Shown piece by piece: positions 1 to 13,362 of a stretch of 64,000 nucleotides of DNA. Both the position numbers and the translations under genes were made by a program. Each line of letters starts with the position of its first letter. Position 1 is the first letter of the stretch. A model generated the notes under the pieces. The model worked only from the letters and a program-made list of their open reading frames with translations, searched no databases and was not told the origin of the DNA. Origin of the DNA: Lagopus muta (Eukaryota; Chordata; Aves; Galliformes; Phasianidae). The DNA is taken from assembly GCF_023343835.1 (NCBI RefSeq), contig NC_064437.1, positions 27,503,001 through 27,567,000 on the forward strand, given 5' to 3'.

Positions 1-506
1 TATTTTTTATTTCATTACTTAAAGATTCCATTTTATTTACAAGTGTACATATACAAACAATATGTAAGTTTTATAAGCTTTATTTTTAGAGGAAAAAGAA
101 AGATACAGTTGCTTGAAGTGTACAAAGACTTTCATTTTATTCCCGTCCCTGATAGTAGCCAGAAAATGTTGAACAAGCTGCATTCTGAGCTTCAGTTTTC
201 AAGCTCTGGAAAACTGCAATATTATTTCAATTCTCTTTTATACACCTTGCTGTTTGCAGAAGCTAACACTGCTTATCAAGAAACCATAAGGAAAATGCCT
301 CAGTTCTCTCTCTCTTCTGTGCAGCCATTTCATTTCATTTCTCTTCTGTGCAGCCACTGTATTTCTTTTGTATCCAAAATGCTGGAGAAGCTGAAAGATG
401 ACTAGAGCCCTGGAAATTCAGATCAATATGTCAGATGGTCTTGGATGCGTTCATTTTCATGAAGAAGGAAAATACACTTATTCATCCTCCATCCCCTTCT
501 CTCCTT

Positions 507-553
507 AAAAAAAAAAAAAAAAAGAAAGAGAGAGAGAGAGAGAGAGAAAGAAA
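507..553. repeat. poly-A plus (AG)n simple repeat
   Basis: A run of about 17 A is followed directly by GAAAGAGAGAG-type dinucleotides. It is a purine-only microsatellite. Confidence 0.9.
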
Positions 554-3500
554 CACAGCAGGAAATGAAAGTATAATTTTTTGGTAATTCCTGATTCTCT
601 CATCACATCAAGATTAAGATGATTCCTGCCAAATAATACATCACCAGTGACAGCTGGGAGCTCTCCAGTGTACTATACCAATTTACAGGATGGCAGGCAT
701 TCAGACTCAATTTCTCCAAAAAATATTTCATTTTAATACTGTTAACAAGTACAGAGAAGGATATGTTGCTGTGGCTGCTGATGCTGTTCCTTTTGTTTTG
801 TTTTTATTCTGACAAAGCATGTACAGCAGCAAAAATAAAAGGTGATATTAAACTGATTCTCATTACATTACTCAAAATGCATTTCTCTGGGCACCAGCTC
901 CTGTAGTCTGAGCTGCTGTTACTGCATGAAAATTATAAATTCATCTGTATTGAATATGCCCATTTAAGAATCTAAATTACACATGTGTAATACATATGCA
1001 GCAATACTCAAATGGCAGACTTATTGCCAGCATTGCAGAATTGAGATGAAGTTCATGGACTGTGTGAACTGAAATTGTAATGAGTGATATTCTGCTTTGG
1101 GGCAGTTAATGTAAAGTCAGATCTCAATAGGAAGAAGTTCTTGGCTGTCTCAGCTCATCACTTGTAAAATGACAAATTAGAAGGTTTATTTTTTTCATCC
1201 CTGATTAGCTTAAATATCATTTGGTGTACATTTTAACTGTAATGTTCAAAGTGCAACCAATTCCAGCTGGAATCAGTAGGAGTAACCATGGGGGAAAAAC
1301 ATGATGTCCTTAATGCAAAGTTTATTTATGGATATAACCATGCAGTTTTGAATTAAACACTGAAATACAGTCAAATATACAATGTGGCAGTCTTTCACTG
1401 AAGTTTGTTAGCAAACCAATGCAAGCTGGTAGATAACACTGACTTCTTGTCTGAATAATATTTGTTACTGAAAATCTTCCAGTGCAAATTACCATAACAT
1501 CAGTTAAGGCAAGATATCTGTCTGTGCTTGTAACAACTTATACCCAAATCCTCATATGTGGCTAAACAAACATTAAATTTTAATTAAGGTCACAAATATA
1601 AGCTATTTGATAAAACTTAATATCAAAGCTGAATTTTAATATTCTCTGGGACTGATTAATACCTGAAGAAAGCTGTGCGACTATTCAGCATCTTTGAAAG
1701 CCCTTAAAAATAACATCAATTTATGGAAAATGATTAATTTTTACATCTTCTCCTTGTCCAATGCAGAGCAGGCAGTTCATCTTTCAGATTACTACGTGAT
1801 GCTTTTTCTCAGATGCTGTGTTGAAAATCTTCATTGTTGAATTATTTGCAGTTGTCCCAGATGAGATAGACGTTTTTCCTATGAGAAGAAGACTATAAAT
1901 GCAGGGTCATAAGTTATAAATAACTCAGAATAAGAGGATACAATAAAGGCTTTTCAGCTGCTATAACTATACTCGTCAGCTTTTCTCCCACTACTATGAA
2001 AAATGATGTGTACAAGGACAGAGAGTTATCCACTTAACTTATTAGAAGAGCTGTGTTTTGGATAGAATTCATAATTAGGAATCCATTTGAAAGAAATTCC
2101 TGCACTCACATTATTAGAAATGGATATTAAAAGACTGCTACACTGTCTTTCAAATTTTGATTTTTTCTTTTCAGTAGTAATCCTTGAACCTTCTAAAAAG
2201 TGCCAGACAATGAAGATGGAATTATATTCTCTGACATCAGTTAAACTAGTGGCAATTGCTTCTTGTAGCTCTATTGAACGTTAAGCAAGTGGATGCATTC
2301 ATGGATAGGATTTGTGCATGTGGGGTCAGGATTTATCACAGTACATTTACTGTGCCAAGACAGGAAGGAGTTTGTTTGTCAGGTAATAATTCATTAGACT
2401 CAGCAGCAACTCTGTCTCTACAGAATGCTTGCATTGCAAAGGATCATGTATTTCAGAGGTTTTGTATTTTAAACAACAAAACAGATAATTTCAGTGTGAT
2501 GCAAAAGCTTTACTTAGCCGTACAATTTCAGAATCTTTGAAAGGGAATAGTCATTGGAAATATTAAAGAGAAAAATATCTTCATGCAACTGTTTATATAA
2601 AGGGACCTATATACCACAGTATCCTTCATTTAATGAAACAATAGAACTCCAGAAAGGCATCAAGACATCAGAAACAATGTTCCTAATACAAAGTTTATTT
2701 ACATGTTAAAAGATGAACACTGACTAATTTCATAAAAATATATTACAGTTTTAGACATCAAGTGTTTTCTGTGGTTTTATCTTGTGCCAGATATTGAGTC
2801 CAGCTGATTAATCAGAAAGTGTTGTCCTCTGTAAATATTACTGACTACAGAAATAAGTATTTGATTGTTTTCATCACAAAACAAACAAACAAACACTAAG
2901 CAATCAGGATTATTTTATTTGGAGACAATATCAGCGTTCTTTTAAGAAAGTCACGTGATCTTTTTTAATGGTGAGATTCCTTGCATTGCAGGGGTTGTCA
3001 TTAGGAGATTAGACAATATGCCTTATGTCTGTGACAGATACAGTGCCATGAATAAGGATCCTGACTTTCACAGAAAGATAACCTGGTGCATGGTCAGTGC
3101 TGTTATGCCTCTTCTAGGACTTAGAACTGAACTACTAAGTGAATAGGAGCAGAAAATACACTGTATCTCCCATTTTTCATTTTGCCTTCATGACCATTAT
3201 AGCTAGATAAGCTAACTATCTGATGATGGATTCAGATTTGCTAGAGTTATGATTTCGGAAGAGTGTGTCCTCATAGGTTATTTAGAAAGCTCCTTGGATG
3301 TCTCCACATAGGAAATCCCTCTTCCATGCTTGACTGGAACCAACATAGATTTGTCAAGAAATCATCTGGAAATAGACACCCAGGAGTGTACTCATAAGAG
3401 AACAGCTTGCTCCCTGCTTCCTCAGGAGTGTTAATTCATTGAGGTTATAAAGCACCTTGGGTTTGCCTGAATGGGAAAGAAGTCAGATACGCATGGCATG

Positions 3501-3613
3501 GGCAGAACAATACCCTTACTGTTCTGTTTCAGCTGTACTGGTCAGATGCAGGACTGTGTAAAGGATAGTTACTATCACATGATTCAATTTGTTCGTTATT
3601 TTTCTTCTTTATC

Positions 3614-3665
3614 ATCTTTTCAAATAAACAGTGTAATTCATCTTCTCAAATAAACAGTGTAATTC
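3614..3665. repeat. 26-bp tandem duplication
   Basis: Two adjacent copies of a unit containing CAAATAAACAGTGTAATTC differ by a single base near the start. It is a small local duplication. Confidence 0.75.
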
Positions 3666-3989
3666 TTTCTGCACTAGTTTTGCTGATTTTATACCTTTCT
3701 TTGCTTATTTTAAATTTACTGTGCCACACCTGAGTAGCAGACACTGGTACTTCACTATCTTTAAGATTCTTCACCTAAGAGGAGTTCCTGCCACTCTCCA
3801 TTGCCATTTTAACTCTTTATTTCCTCCCATCATTTTCTTAAGATAAAAAAAAAATTAAAAAAAAAAAAAGCCTCTATTTCCAGTGTGATTAGTTGATTAG
3901 TTACCAAGCATAGACCCCTGACATTCTCAGTTGGCTATTTTTATTCATTTTGTCAAGTACTTTTAAAAAAACAGCATTGCCACAGTAAG

Positions 3990-4240
3990 ATTCTGGAAGA
4001 GGGTAGGTTTAGACTGGATATCAGGAAGAAATTTTTTATTGTAAGGGTGGTGAGATACTGGAACAGAATGCCTAGTGAGCTTGTGGATGCCCCCTCCCTG
4101 GAAGCACTCAAAGCCAGGCTGTATGGGGCTGTGAGAAACCTGGTCTAGAGGAAGGTGTTCCTACTTACAGCAAGGGATTAGAACTAGGTGATCTTAAAGG
4201 TCCCTTCCAACCCAAACCATTCTATGATTCTATGATTCTA
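3990..4240 (+). mobile_element. CR1 LINE 3' end, 5'-truncated
   Basis: The sequence follows the CR1 3' region in order: GGATATCAGGAAGAAA, ACTGGAACAGAATGCC, GTGGATGCCCCCTCCCTGGA, then AGGTCCCTTCCAACCC, ending in repeated ATTCTATG octamers. Truncation to about 250 bp is typical of CR1. It is a dead insertion with moderate divergence. Confidence 0.93.
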
Positions 4241-6944
4241 AGGTATTTATCACCAGTACATCTTTCTTTGGGTCCTTCTTTTTCTTTTTTCTGCCTAAAG
4301 TCATCAAATATTTTATTTGATTTCCTGTGATGGTTCTACTCTCAAATAAATAAATATATAAAGCAAATAAATCCTTTTAAATATCTCGTGTACTATTTGT
4401 CAAATAAAATGATAAAAAATTACCCTCATTCGCAGCAAGCAGGTGACTTCTTTCATTAGAGTAAATGTGTATATTCTACCACTTTGGAAATAAAAAGTAA
4501 AAAATAGTTTACAGTACAAGAATTTTGGAAGGCAATAAATCTACTTGTGAAATGGAATGTAAATCCAGCAGTAACCCTAGAGATTGCTTCAATAAACCTA
4601 TCCTACCAGTTCTGAAAGAAAATATAATCTAACAACGTTGTTTACACAGCAGACAGGATTTGTCATTTGTAACTTGCTCAGATAAACACTGACATAATTA
4701 GGCAGGTTGTTAAAGTCCTTTAGAAGAATAGATAAAAGCTTTACAGGAAATTTTACTTGAAATGGACTGTTACTGATAAAAGCAAATTTGGAAACACCTA
4801 GAAAAGCCAAAAACATCTGCTATGGAAAATTCCTAAATGCATATTAGAAAAAAATTTGTAAGGCTATACAGCAGCCAGGAATATCTGTCTTCATTAAGAA
4901 TTCACCAGATGTCTGAGCCCTTGCAGATCATCTGGAGTATGACCACATGGCACATGCAGGAAAACCGGGGGATCAGGACCAGCCAGCATGGGTTCATGAA
5001 AGGCAGGTCCTCCCTGATCAACCTATGATCGAGTGACCCACCTGATGGAGGAGGAAAAGGCTAGGGATACAGTCAATATCAAGACCAAAAGCATTAGAAT
5101 ACTGCAGATCTTTATGTATATAATGATGCAGTAGGAGGCAAGAGGAGGTCTTCAAAAGCTCTCCAAAGGACTTAAGCACATGAAGTAGGTCTTGGGAAGA
5201 ATTAGCAGCACCTAAATTCAAAAGTTAAAGTTGACGTGCATATATGGACGTGACATATATCTGAACTCCTTCAAATCTTCAAAGATATAATGAGACACGT
5301 TGGCTAGAGCTGTTTATGCAACTGTGTCCATTGTGGTTTAGACAGAAGCTAAAAAATACTGAAGTAAATCAAAACTATTATTTCATATTCAAAACACTTT
5401 GGGCAAAAACAAAATCTCAGGACTTAACTCTTCCAAAATAAAATAAAGCTCATTCTTACCCTGTTCTATTCTTCCCCTCTTCTATCTTCTCCCCTCCTCT
5501 TTCTTTTCTATTTTTACAGCTATGAATATATTTTTTCTGTAAATTATATCAAACAATATTTCCACAATGCACAGAATCATGATTCTCATCTCTACAATCC
5601 TTTCTATGAAAAAAACACAAGAACTGAACCAGATTTCATATAAAAATTTTATTATCTCCTGTTGATATTGAAGTTTGAGAGGTGTTTTCGTGCTGTTTAT
5701 TAGGAATTTATTTTTGCCATCAAACATAGCATTCATAATTTTGTATGTATTTACTTTAACATAAATATTTCTTCAAACAGATTCCTTTAAGTTGTTTCCT
5801 CATGTACTTCTATTCATAAATCTTTATTTGTCCTTGACAACTGTAGGAGAATAAAGATGAATTACAAATTTACTTGTGCTGTATCCTCTGAGCCTTATAA
5901 CATGAAGATTTGGCTTTTCTTAAGAGTTATGAATAATTCTTCCAATATATTCACATGATACTAAATTTAACCCTATATATATTTTAAACAAGTCTAGATT
6001 ATATTGCCTTTTCTTTTATATGAAAATATGTAACAATTATTAGAAATTTGTTGACAGTACAATAACTATGTACTTATTTTCTTGGAGGTAGGGAGCATGG
6101 TATTTCTCTAAGCAGAACTAATGTTTCATTCTGAAGTAGACAGTAAATTATATCTCTGACTTAACATCATTTATTTGTTGTTGTTATTGTGCCTCTGGTT
6201 TAAGTAAGATAAATTAAAAAACCCCAAAACTATTGCATTTCTGATAAAAACAACATCAGCAACAGAAAAAATAAGTAATGCAATTAAAAGTTGTGTGAGA
6301 AATTTTGTGAATTTGCTATGCTGTACAAAATAAGATATGATTTTAATACTATTAAAATTGAACAAAGAAATATTCTGGAAGAACATTTCTGCACAGTTTC
6401 AGTGAAAGCTTAAAAATAGATATATTTAAAAAAGAAAAAATAAAAAGCTCTCAGAGTAACTTTTTCTTTCATATTAGCATATAAATATTAGACTGTGTGA
6501 TGAATGCATTAAGCAGTTGTATTTCTTACAGAAAACAAAACTCATATGTTTGATGCTATGCATATGTTGAATCTTCTACTTTACTTGCTTGATTACAAGC
6601 TTTTCCCAAACCTATTCTTCTCAACATGCAACATCCATTTCAATTAATTAAAAGGTTAGAAACTCCAGCAAATCAAAAGAATACCTTTTATATGAAAAGG
6701 GGAGTAGAACAAATGAAGTTATTTCTCTGAGCTTTTTTCTAATTTTAAAGATTAGCATAAACAATACTGAAACATAAACAATTGCTGAAATAAGGAGCAA
6801 TGGTGTGTAGAAAATACACAAACAGAACTTTCTATAGGTCAAGGAAAGATAGATTTAAATAAATCTTTATACAGAGTATATTTTTGGGGTGGAGGTGTGG
6901 AGGGAGTATGGGGAGGGCATAGACAGAAGGGCATAGCTTTCTTC
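4241..6944. other. AT-rich intergenic DNA with one short CR1 piece
   Basis: Apart from the CR1 fragment at 4905-5088 I recognise nothing. All open frames are under 90 codons and of low-complexity AT-rich composition. Confidence 0.55.
4905..5088 (+). mobile_element. CR1 LINE internal (reverse transcriptase) fragment
   Basis: The stretch contains GGGGATCAGGACCAGCCAGC, CATGGGTTCATGAAAGGCAG and GACCCACCTGATGGAGGAGG, which match the RT-coding part of CR1 ORF2 in order. It lacks the CR1 3' tail, so it is an internal remnant. Divergence is high and both ends are approximate. Confidence 0.8.
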
Positions 6945-7067
6945 TTCAGGTGTCTGGATGACATGCTGTGTGATATGGTTTAGTACTAGTGGTGGCAATG
7001 GTGATGAGGAGACGGTTGGACTGGATGATCTTATAGGTCGTTTCCAACCTTGTGATTCTATGATTCT
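6945..7067 (+). mobile_element. CR1-type LINE 3' tail
   Basis: The order GTGTGATATGGTTTAGTACT, GGTTGGACTGGATGATCTTA, GTCGTTTCCAACCTTGTGAT and a terminal ATTCTATGATTCT is the 3' untranslated end of a CR1 subfamily distinct from the neighbouring copies. The left limit is approximate. Confidence 0.85.
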
Positions 7068-7340
7068 TAATCAGCTCTTTCCCTGGAGATAATTATTTAA
7101 ATAGTAAAAACTGTAGAAGCTGTAAAATTAAATTAAAAAACTGTCTCAATCCTAATATTGCTAATTCCTTCCCTAAAATTTCACTGTCCGTGTCCCTGCT
7201 GTCATTAGGAACTTTGTTTATTTCAACATTAACAGGGAATGGGATTTCTTTGTTTCTTGTGCAAATAACTACTCCATTTTGGTTACATATATTCAGTTGT
7301 TATTCTTTTTTTCTTAAAGTTCCACTTCCAATTTAATCTG

Positions 7341-9045
7341 TTGAGGAAGCTAAAGGAAAACACAAAGGGCTTCTTTAAGTATAGAAATAGCAAAAGGAAG
7401 ACTAGGGAAAATATGAGCCTGCTGCTTAACGAAGTAAAAGAGGTAACAGAGGACAATGAGAAGATGGATTTACTGAATGCCATTTTTGGTTCAGTCTTTA
7501 TTGCTGAAACTGCCTCTCAAAAATTCCCAGATCATGAAAGTAAGAGGTTGGGGAAAGGAAGACTTCCCCTTTCTCAAATAAGATCTGGTCAGAGACGGTC
7601 TATGCAAACTTGATGAACCTCATTCCATCCACTGGACCTGACAGGATGAACTCGTGAGTGCTGAGGGAGTTGTTAGACCTGACGGCCAAATAACTCTCTA
7701 TCATCTTTGGACAGCCATGTAGAACAGGACTGATGCTTGAAGACTGAAGGAAAGCCAAAGTCACTCCAGGCTTCAAAATGGGTAAGAAGAACCCAAGAAA
7801 CTATTGGCAAATCAGCCTCACCACCGCCCCTGTGAAGATGATGGAACAACTTATTCTGAATGTCATCTCCAAGCAAATGGAGGAGAAGGTTATCAGGAGT
7901 AGTCTATTCAGGAGTAGTGGATTCACCAAGGGAAAATCATACTTAACCAATCTTGAAACCTTCTGTGATGTTGTGACTGGTTGGGTAGATAAGGGAGAGC
8001 AGGGTAGGTGAGGGAAGAGCAGTGGATGTTGTCTACCTTGAATTCAGCAAGGCTTTACAAACTGTCTCCTGTAATATCCTCATACAGAAGCTTAGGATAG
8101 TTGAGTGAATGTTGAGGTGGACTGAGAAGTGGCTGATTGACAGAACTCAGAGGAGTGTGAACAGTGGTGTAGAATCTAATTGGAGGTCTGTACTCTGGTG
8201 TTCTTGCTGGTCTTGTTTAATTTCTTCATCAGTGACCTAGATGAAGGGATAGAGTACACCTTCAGCAAGTCTGCAGATTATACGAATTTGGGAGGAGTGG
8301 TTGACACACCAGAATGCTGTGCTGCCATTCAGCAAGACCTGGACAAGCTGGACAGTTGGGGGAGTGGGACCTGATGACGTTCAGCAAGGCTAGGGAGGAA
8401 TACCTGCACACACCAGTACAGGTTAGGGGATAATCTGCTGGAGAGGAGCTCTATGGAGGATGTGGGTGTCCTGGTGAACAGCACGTTGGCCTTGTGGCCA
8501 GCAGTATGTCCTTGTGGCCAAAAAGGCCAGTAGTATCCTGGGGTGCATTAACACGAGTGTGGCCACCAGGTTGAGGGAAGTTATCCTTCCCTGCTGCTCT
8601 GCCTGGTGAGGCCACATCTGGGCCTCCCATATCAAGGAATAGAGAGAACTACTGGAGAGAATCCAGCGAAGGGATACAAAGGTGGTTAAGGGACTGGAAG
8701 TTCTCCCTTGTGAGGAAAGACTGAGAGACCTGGAATAGTTCAGCTTGGAGAGAAAACTGAGAGGGGATTTTATCACTACTTACAAATGTCTAAAGGATGA
8801 GAGTCAAGTGGATTGAACCAGGCTCTTTTCAGTGGTGCCCAGCAACAAAACAAGGAGTATCAGGGAAAAAAATGGAATACAGGAAATTCAATCTGAACTT
8901 CACAAAGAACATCTTTGAAAATGGCAGAGCACTGAAATAGACTAGCCAGAGAAGTTGTTGAGTCTCCTTCTCTGGAGATATTCAAAACCCACTGGTTGCC
9001 TTCCTCTGCAACCTACTGTAGGGAACCTGCTTTAGTAGGGGAATT
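7341..9045 (+). mobile_element. CR1 LINE, about 1.7 kb, ORF2 from the EN-RT linker to the 3' end
   Basis: The element runs through the CR1 ORF2 landmarks in order. These are the linker (AGGAAGACTAGGGAAAATAT), the RT palm region (GGATTCACCAAGGGAAAATC; ATTTCTTCATCAGTGACCTA), the DTKLGG-like region (TTGGGAGGAGTGGTTGACAC) and the C-terminal part (GAGACCTGGAATAGTTCAGC). It ends near TGCAACCTACTGTAGGGAAC without a clear octamer tail. The longest surviving frames are under 80 codons, so it is inactive. It is old but almost collinear with a CR1 consensus, and is the largest CR1 in the left half. Confidence 0.92.
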
Positions 9046-9159
9046 GGTCTCATTTATGAGTGATAGGTTTCTTTAATGATACTAAGGCTGGAATCTTACC
9101 ATACACTCTAAATAGCAAGATTGTGCTGTTTAACATTCAGAGTATGTGCACCCTGTAGG

Positions 9160-9830
9160 GTCATTTATTCTATAAGCAAGATCTTAATTACTGTGTTTAT
9201 GCTGATGACATCCAAATACGATAGGTATATCAAACGATTCATGATGACTTAGATAAGCTTATCTCTGATCTGGAAGGGTATTTATCACATATTCAGTGTT
9301 GAATGTCTGCTAACAGTTGGTGTTTAAAACAGAATTGATTTTGTTTGGCCCATTGCCTGCTAAATGGCATTTATGGTACCATTTGTTGGGGATATAAAAA
9401 TGCTTTCTCACTGAATAATTTTGATATTATATTTGACCTTGAAACTTATTTTGAGGGCCACATTGTTAATTCTTCATATTTCCATATCAAGAATTTAGCA
9501 AGGTTAAGGACATTGCTATTTTAGCATGATCTAAAGCTCTTGGTTTATGTCCTATAACATAAATGGTGGAAAAATGTAATTTATTGTTTGCAAACTTCTC
9601 TTAGATGTTTTCTTTACACAGTTCAGCTGTATAAAATTTGGTACCCAGAGCATTTGCTAGAAATCCACTATGAGATTATATCTGAAGAGTATGTTGGTTG
9701 CTAGAAATCCACTGTGAGATTATATCTGAAGAGTATGTTGGCTGTCTCTCAAAATGATTTAGAGATGCCAGTCCTTGTTTAGAAATTATGCAGCTCAGAA
9801 ATTAGCTGGTATAGATAATAAATGGGTGAT
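9160..9830 (+). mobile_element. Ancient L2-like LINE relic (reverse transcriptase)
   Basis: At about 9200 the + strand reads YADDIQI, the RT catalytic box in the form common in L2-type LINEs. It is followed in the same frame by DDLDKLISDLEGYLSHIQC and MSANSWCLKQN, which match the L2 order of YADDTQ, LxxCLxDIxxWMSxNxLxLN. About 550 bp further on, LFRNYAAQKLAG resembles the later LxQNxAARLLTG block. Several stops interrupt the frame. The motifs are seen directly; assignment to L2 rather than another clade is inference. It abuts, but does not resemble, the CR1 upstream. Confidence 0.5.
9654..9741. repeat. 44-bp tandem duplication
   Basis: Two adjacent 44-bp copies begin TTGCTAGAAATCCACT and end GAAGAGTATGTTGG, with one A/G difference. 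The duplication lies inside the putative L2-like relic and is much younger than it. Confidence 0.9.
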
Positions 9831-10825
9831 GTCATCTGAATACATAAATCAAACGTTTGGATAATTTTTTAGTAAGTAAACCTGTGAGAATTTCCAGTGT
9901 TTCTCTCTATGACTACTGCAGAACTCACTACTCCTCTCTAGAAAGTGATTTAATCTGTTTGGAGGAGCTGTGCATTTTAGTAGTTTATTTTACTTTTTCA
10001 GAAATCTTTCACATGAAGTGACAGAAATTGCAAAAGTGTTTGAACCATTTTATGACATTTTAGTTGGAAAAGCACTAATTTAATCTGACTTAGTTCTAAA
10101 TGTTTGATCTGAATTTCATTAATTTTTTTTAAATCCCATGGTTTTAGGAAATGAGCAGTGGAGTTGGCAAATGATCAGCTGATACTCAGTCTTGAAATTC
10201 AGAAGAGTGAAAGATGCATGGTGATTCCCAGTGTCACGTTTGAAGCGTCAATCTTTATCATAAAAATGTACTGTCATACAGGCTATTTTATTGCCCAGAA
10301 CACTTTCCAATTTTCTATTTGTTTTTTTAATAAATGGAACAAATAGACTCCTGTCTTTAGTCCCATTTGGTCTATTTACATTTATGTTTTCTAAAAGTGT
10401 GTATCTAACCGCTTTCCTATTCTCAGCAGGGATCACTGTTGGGTATGTGGTAAAAAGTAAATTTGTAGTGGTATGATAAGAGATGAGGCTTGTGCTTCTG
10501 ATCCTGTGGGAGCCAAACCACTATGATTTATCCTCCACACTTCTTGGAGAATCACTATGCCCAAATGTTGCTGACACAATTAGCTCAATGTGCTAATTGA
10601 GCTGCACAATGTCACAATACTGTCACAAGCAAAATGGACCTATTGTTAAGAGCTGTGATATGTGATAGATATCACATAGAAGATATGTGTTAAGAACTGT
10701 GGTAGTCCAGCTAATGTTTTAACATTCTAAGTAAATACAAACAGTAATTCTTTGTCCAGTATAATATTAAAAATATACTTAGCACAACTCAGTACAGAGA
10801 GGCCTCATTAATTATAATATAATCA
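9831..10825. other. AT-rich intergenic DNA
   Basis: No gene or element is recognised. A small hairpin (AGCTCAAT/ATTGAGCT arms) lies near 10580-10600. Confidence 0.5.
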
Positions 10826-11022
10826 CATTCTCTCAGTAGGAAAAGACCTTCAAGATCAAGTCCGATCTTACCTACTGCATCTTGACACTATACTGTGTCC
10901 CTTAGTGCCATGTTCTCATGCCATGTCCTTAAATAACTTAAATGAGATGGAGATTCCACCTTTTCTCCGAGCAGTCCATTCCAAAGCTTGACCACCCTCT
11001 GCATGTAGAAATTCTTCCCCAA
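10826..11022 (-). mobile_element. CR1 LINE 3' region, inverted, old
   Basis: On the + strand the order AGGAAAAGACCTTCAAGATC, CTGTGTCCCTTAGTGCCATG, GAGCAGTCCATTCCAAAGCT and TAGAAATTCTTCCCCAAGTT is the reverse complement of a CR1 3' segment. The octamer tail is eroded. Confidence 0.85.
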
Positions 11023-12804
11023 GTTAAATAGTTATAGTTGCAGTACATAAAAATTGTGCAACATGTAACCTTTTTTTTTTTTTTCAATGTTTTACCTGTG
11101 TGTTGTTTTGCTATTTATATTGTAAAAAAATATTTTGGAAGTTTAAAGAATATTTGACCTAAATTACATCCTTGACAAGTTCTTTAAAAACCATATATTT
11201 ATTTAATTAATTTAATTTTTTAAAAATTAGTACTTAAAATTTTGTGTCTAATTTAAACATGCTCTTACTCACAGTCTGTAACTAGGGACTGATGTGAAGA
11301 TATTAATATTCAATGATGTTTATCTGATTTTTATAGTTTTGTTTTACTACCACTAAAACTAAGATTTCTTCTATAACAAGCATGTAATTTCAATCTTAGA
11401 GGTAAGAATATGTGCTTATTTAGAAAAGCCATTTCTATTCATAAGTTAAGCTTTTGCTTAACTTTGAATTGCATATGAACTAAGGATCTGGACATATTTG
11501 ATTGCAGAAATTTGTTTTCCTAGAGCTGTCAATGTAATTTTTTTTTGACACAGCATGACTAACATGGAAAACAATGAACCTTTCAGTGTTTTAAATATCA
11601 TATGAAATATTGTCCAGAACACTGTTCCAATGAGTAAATGTGTAATCTGTACTTGATAGGAAAGCTATTCTGCTTAATGTATTTAACAATGACATAAATA
11701 TGAGATCTCTACAGTTTTTACTTATTTTCAGAAATACTCGTAGCACAATAAAAAAATTTAAGGTATTTTTCCCATCCTTTTTCACAGGAGACAGAGTACT
11801 ATGGAATCTATTAAAAAAAAAAAAAAACAAAAACAAAAAAACCACAAAAAAACATAACCTTTTGTTTACAAGAACTTAAAAGACTGATATCAATACTTTG
11901 CTATTCAGCAATGCAGAAGGAACTCCACAGATGCACTATTGATATGTAGGGTATGTTGCTCTTAACATCAGAGAATTCAACTTACTGACATCGTATGCCA
12001 TGCTCATATAATGTCCTGGGAACCCAGGATTAGATACACTCAACAGAGGCATTATTAAAATAAATGCGAACATGACATACCTAATCTTACCTTAGTATTG
12101 AGAATACCATATTAACATTATAATGAAAGGACCTTGTATTAATGAATGCAATTAATTAGAAATGAGATGAAATTAAAATTTATGTTACCCCACAGCTTTC
12201 CGTAATGTGGCTCATGGAAATAAATAAATAAAAAAAAATTAAAAAAATAATGTAAAAATTGTAAAAAATCCTAGAATACAGAAATAGCTGTTGCATTGTT
12301 TACAGTTTTTGTTAACTAAATTAGTTGTTGAATTAATTTCTCCTACAATAAAAAGGGAAATAAAATGCCTGGAATTTGTATTTCTCAAAACAAAGATTTT
12401 AAGTGGGATAACTGTGTGTCAGTAAATCACTTCACGAAAGTTGTTAACTCTACATCTTTTTCTGAAAAGCTGTTGGCAGTCTGAAGATATGTTTCAAATA
12501 TACAGGAATTAAGTCCAGGGCATGAATATTGCAAGAAGTCTAATAAATACAAGGAAAGAATATGTTTCTGTCTCTGAATGCAATCACAGTAGAAAACTGT
12601 CAAGGTAGCATCTGCTCGTATATTAAACTTGACTGCCAGAGGTTACGTGGTAAATATAGCAAATACTGTACTTCTTCAAGGCAAAACAGCCTCAAGATGT
12701 GCAAAAAACTGGATAAGCCTCAGTTCCACAAGAAAAAAATAAGGTCTCGATGTTGTGAAAAAAAGTAGTCTTATGACACTTCCATGTTATAAAACTGAAA
12801 ATGA
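11023..12804. other. AT-rich intergenic DNA
   Basis: No gene or element is recognised. It has A-rich and T-rich runs (T run near 11070, A-rich block 11812-11850, A-rich block 12225-12260) and no coding signal. Confidence 0.5.
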
Positions 12805-13362
12805 TCTGGCATTGTGTGCTTGCATCCCAGAAAGCCAGCTGTACACCGGGCTTCATCAAACAAGCATGACCAACATGTTGAGGGAGGTGATCGTCTCCAT
12901 CTGCTCCACTCTTGTGAGCACAAACCTACAGTATTGTGTTCAGCTCTTGGGTTTCCAGCGTTAGAAGCATGTGGACCTATAAGAGCAGGTCCAGAGGAGG
13001 CTGCGAGGATGCTCAGAGGGCTGGATCACCTTTCCTATTATGAGAGAGAGAGAGGCTGAGAGAGTTGAGATTCTACAAAAACAAATAAAGTTGGTAAGGG
13101 ACGTTGTGTCCAGGATCATAGTGTTGATATATATTACATAGGGGTAATGGTTTAAAACTAAAAGAGATATTTAGATTAGGTATTAGGAGGAAATTATTCA
13201 CTCAGAGAATGCTGAGGCCCTGGAACAGGTTACCTAGAGAGCTATGGATGCCTCCCTGCACACATCCAAGGCCAGGTTGGATGAGACTCTGGGCAGCCTA
13301 TGGCTGGGGGGTTGGAACTAGATGACTGTTAGCTCAAGCCTTTCTATGGCATGATTCTATGA
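12805..13362 (+). mobile_element. CR1 LINE 3' part of ORF2 and tail
   Basis: Recognisable in order are GGGAGGTGATCGTCTCCATC (the CR1 LYSALV region), TCAGAGGGCTGGATCACCTT, ATTAGGAGGAAATTATTCAC, CCTGGAACAGGTTACCTAGA, ATCCAAGGCCAGGTTGGATG and an eroded ATTCTATG end. It is 5'-truncated and diverged. Confidence 0.9.

Larger units (their letters stand above)
1..3989. other. AT-rich intergenic DNA, no gene recognised
   Basis: I see no exon-like conserved coding and no RNA gene here. The longest open frame (43-405, 120 codons, + strand) has no recognisable domain and sits in AT-rich sequence with a locally duplicated CTCTTCTGTGCAGCCA motif near 310-360. I treat it as chance. The only structure seen is the simple repeat and short tandem duplication listed separately. 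Confidence 0.6.

Noticed and set aside
43-405. 120-codon ORF at the left end
   Set aside because: It has no domain, ends shortly before a simple repeat, and contains a short internal duplication; the length is within chance for AT-rich sequence of this size.
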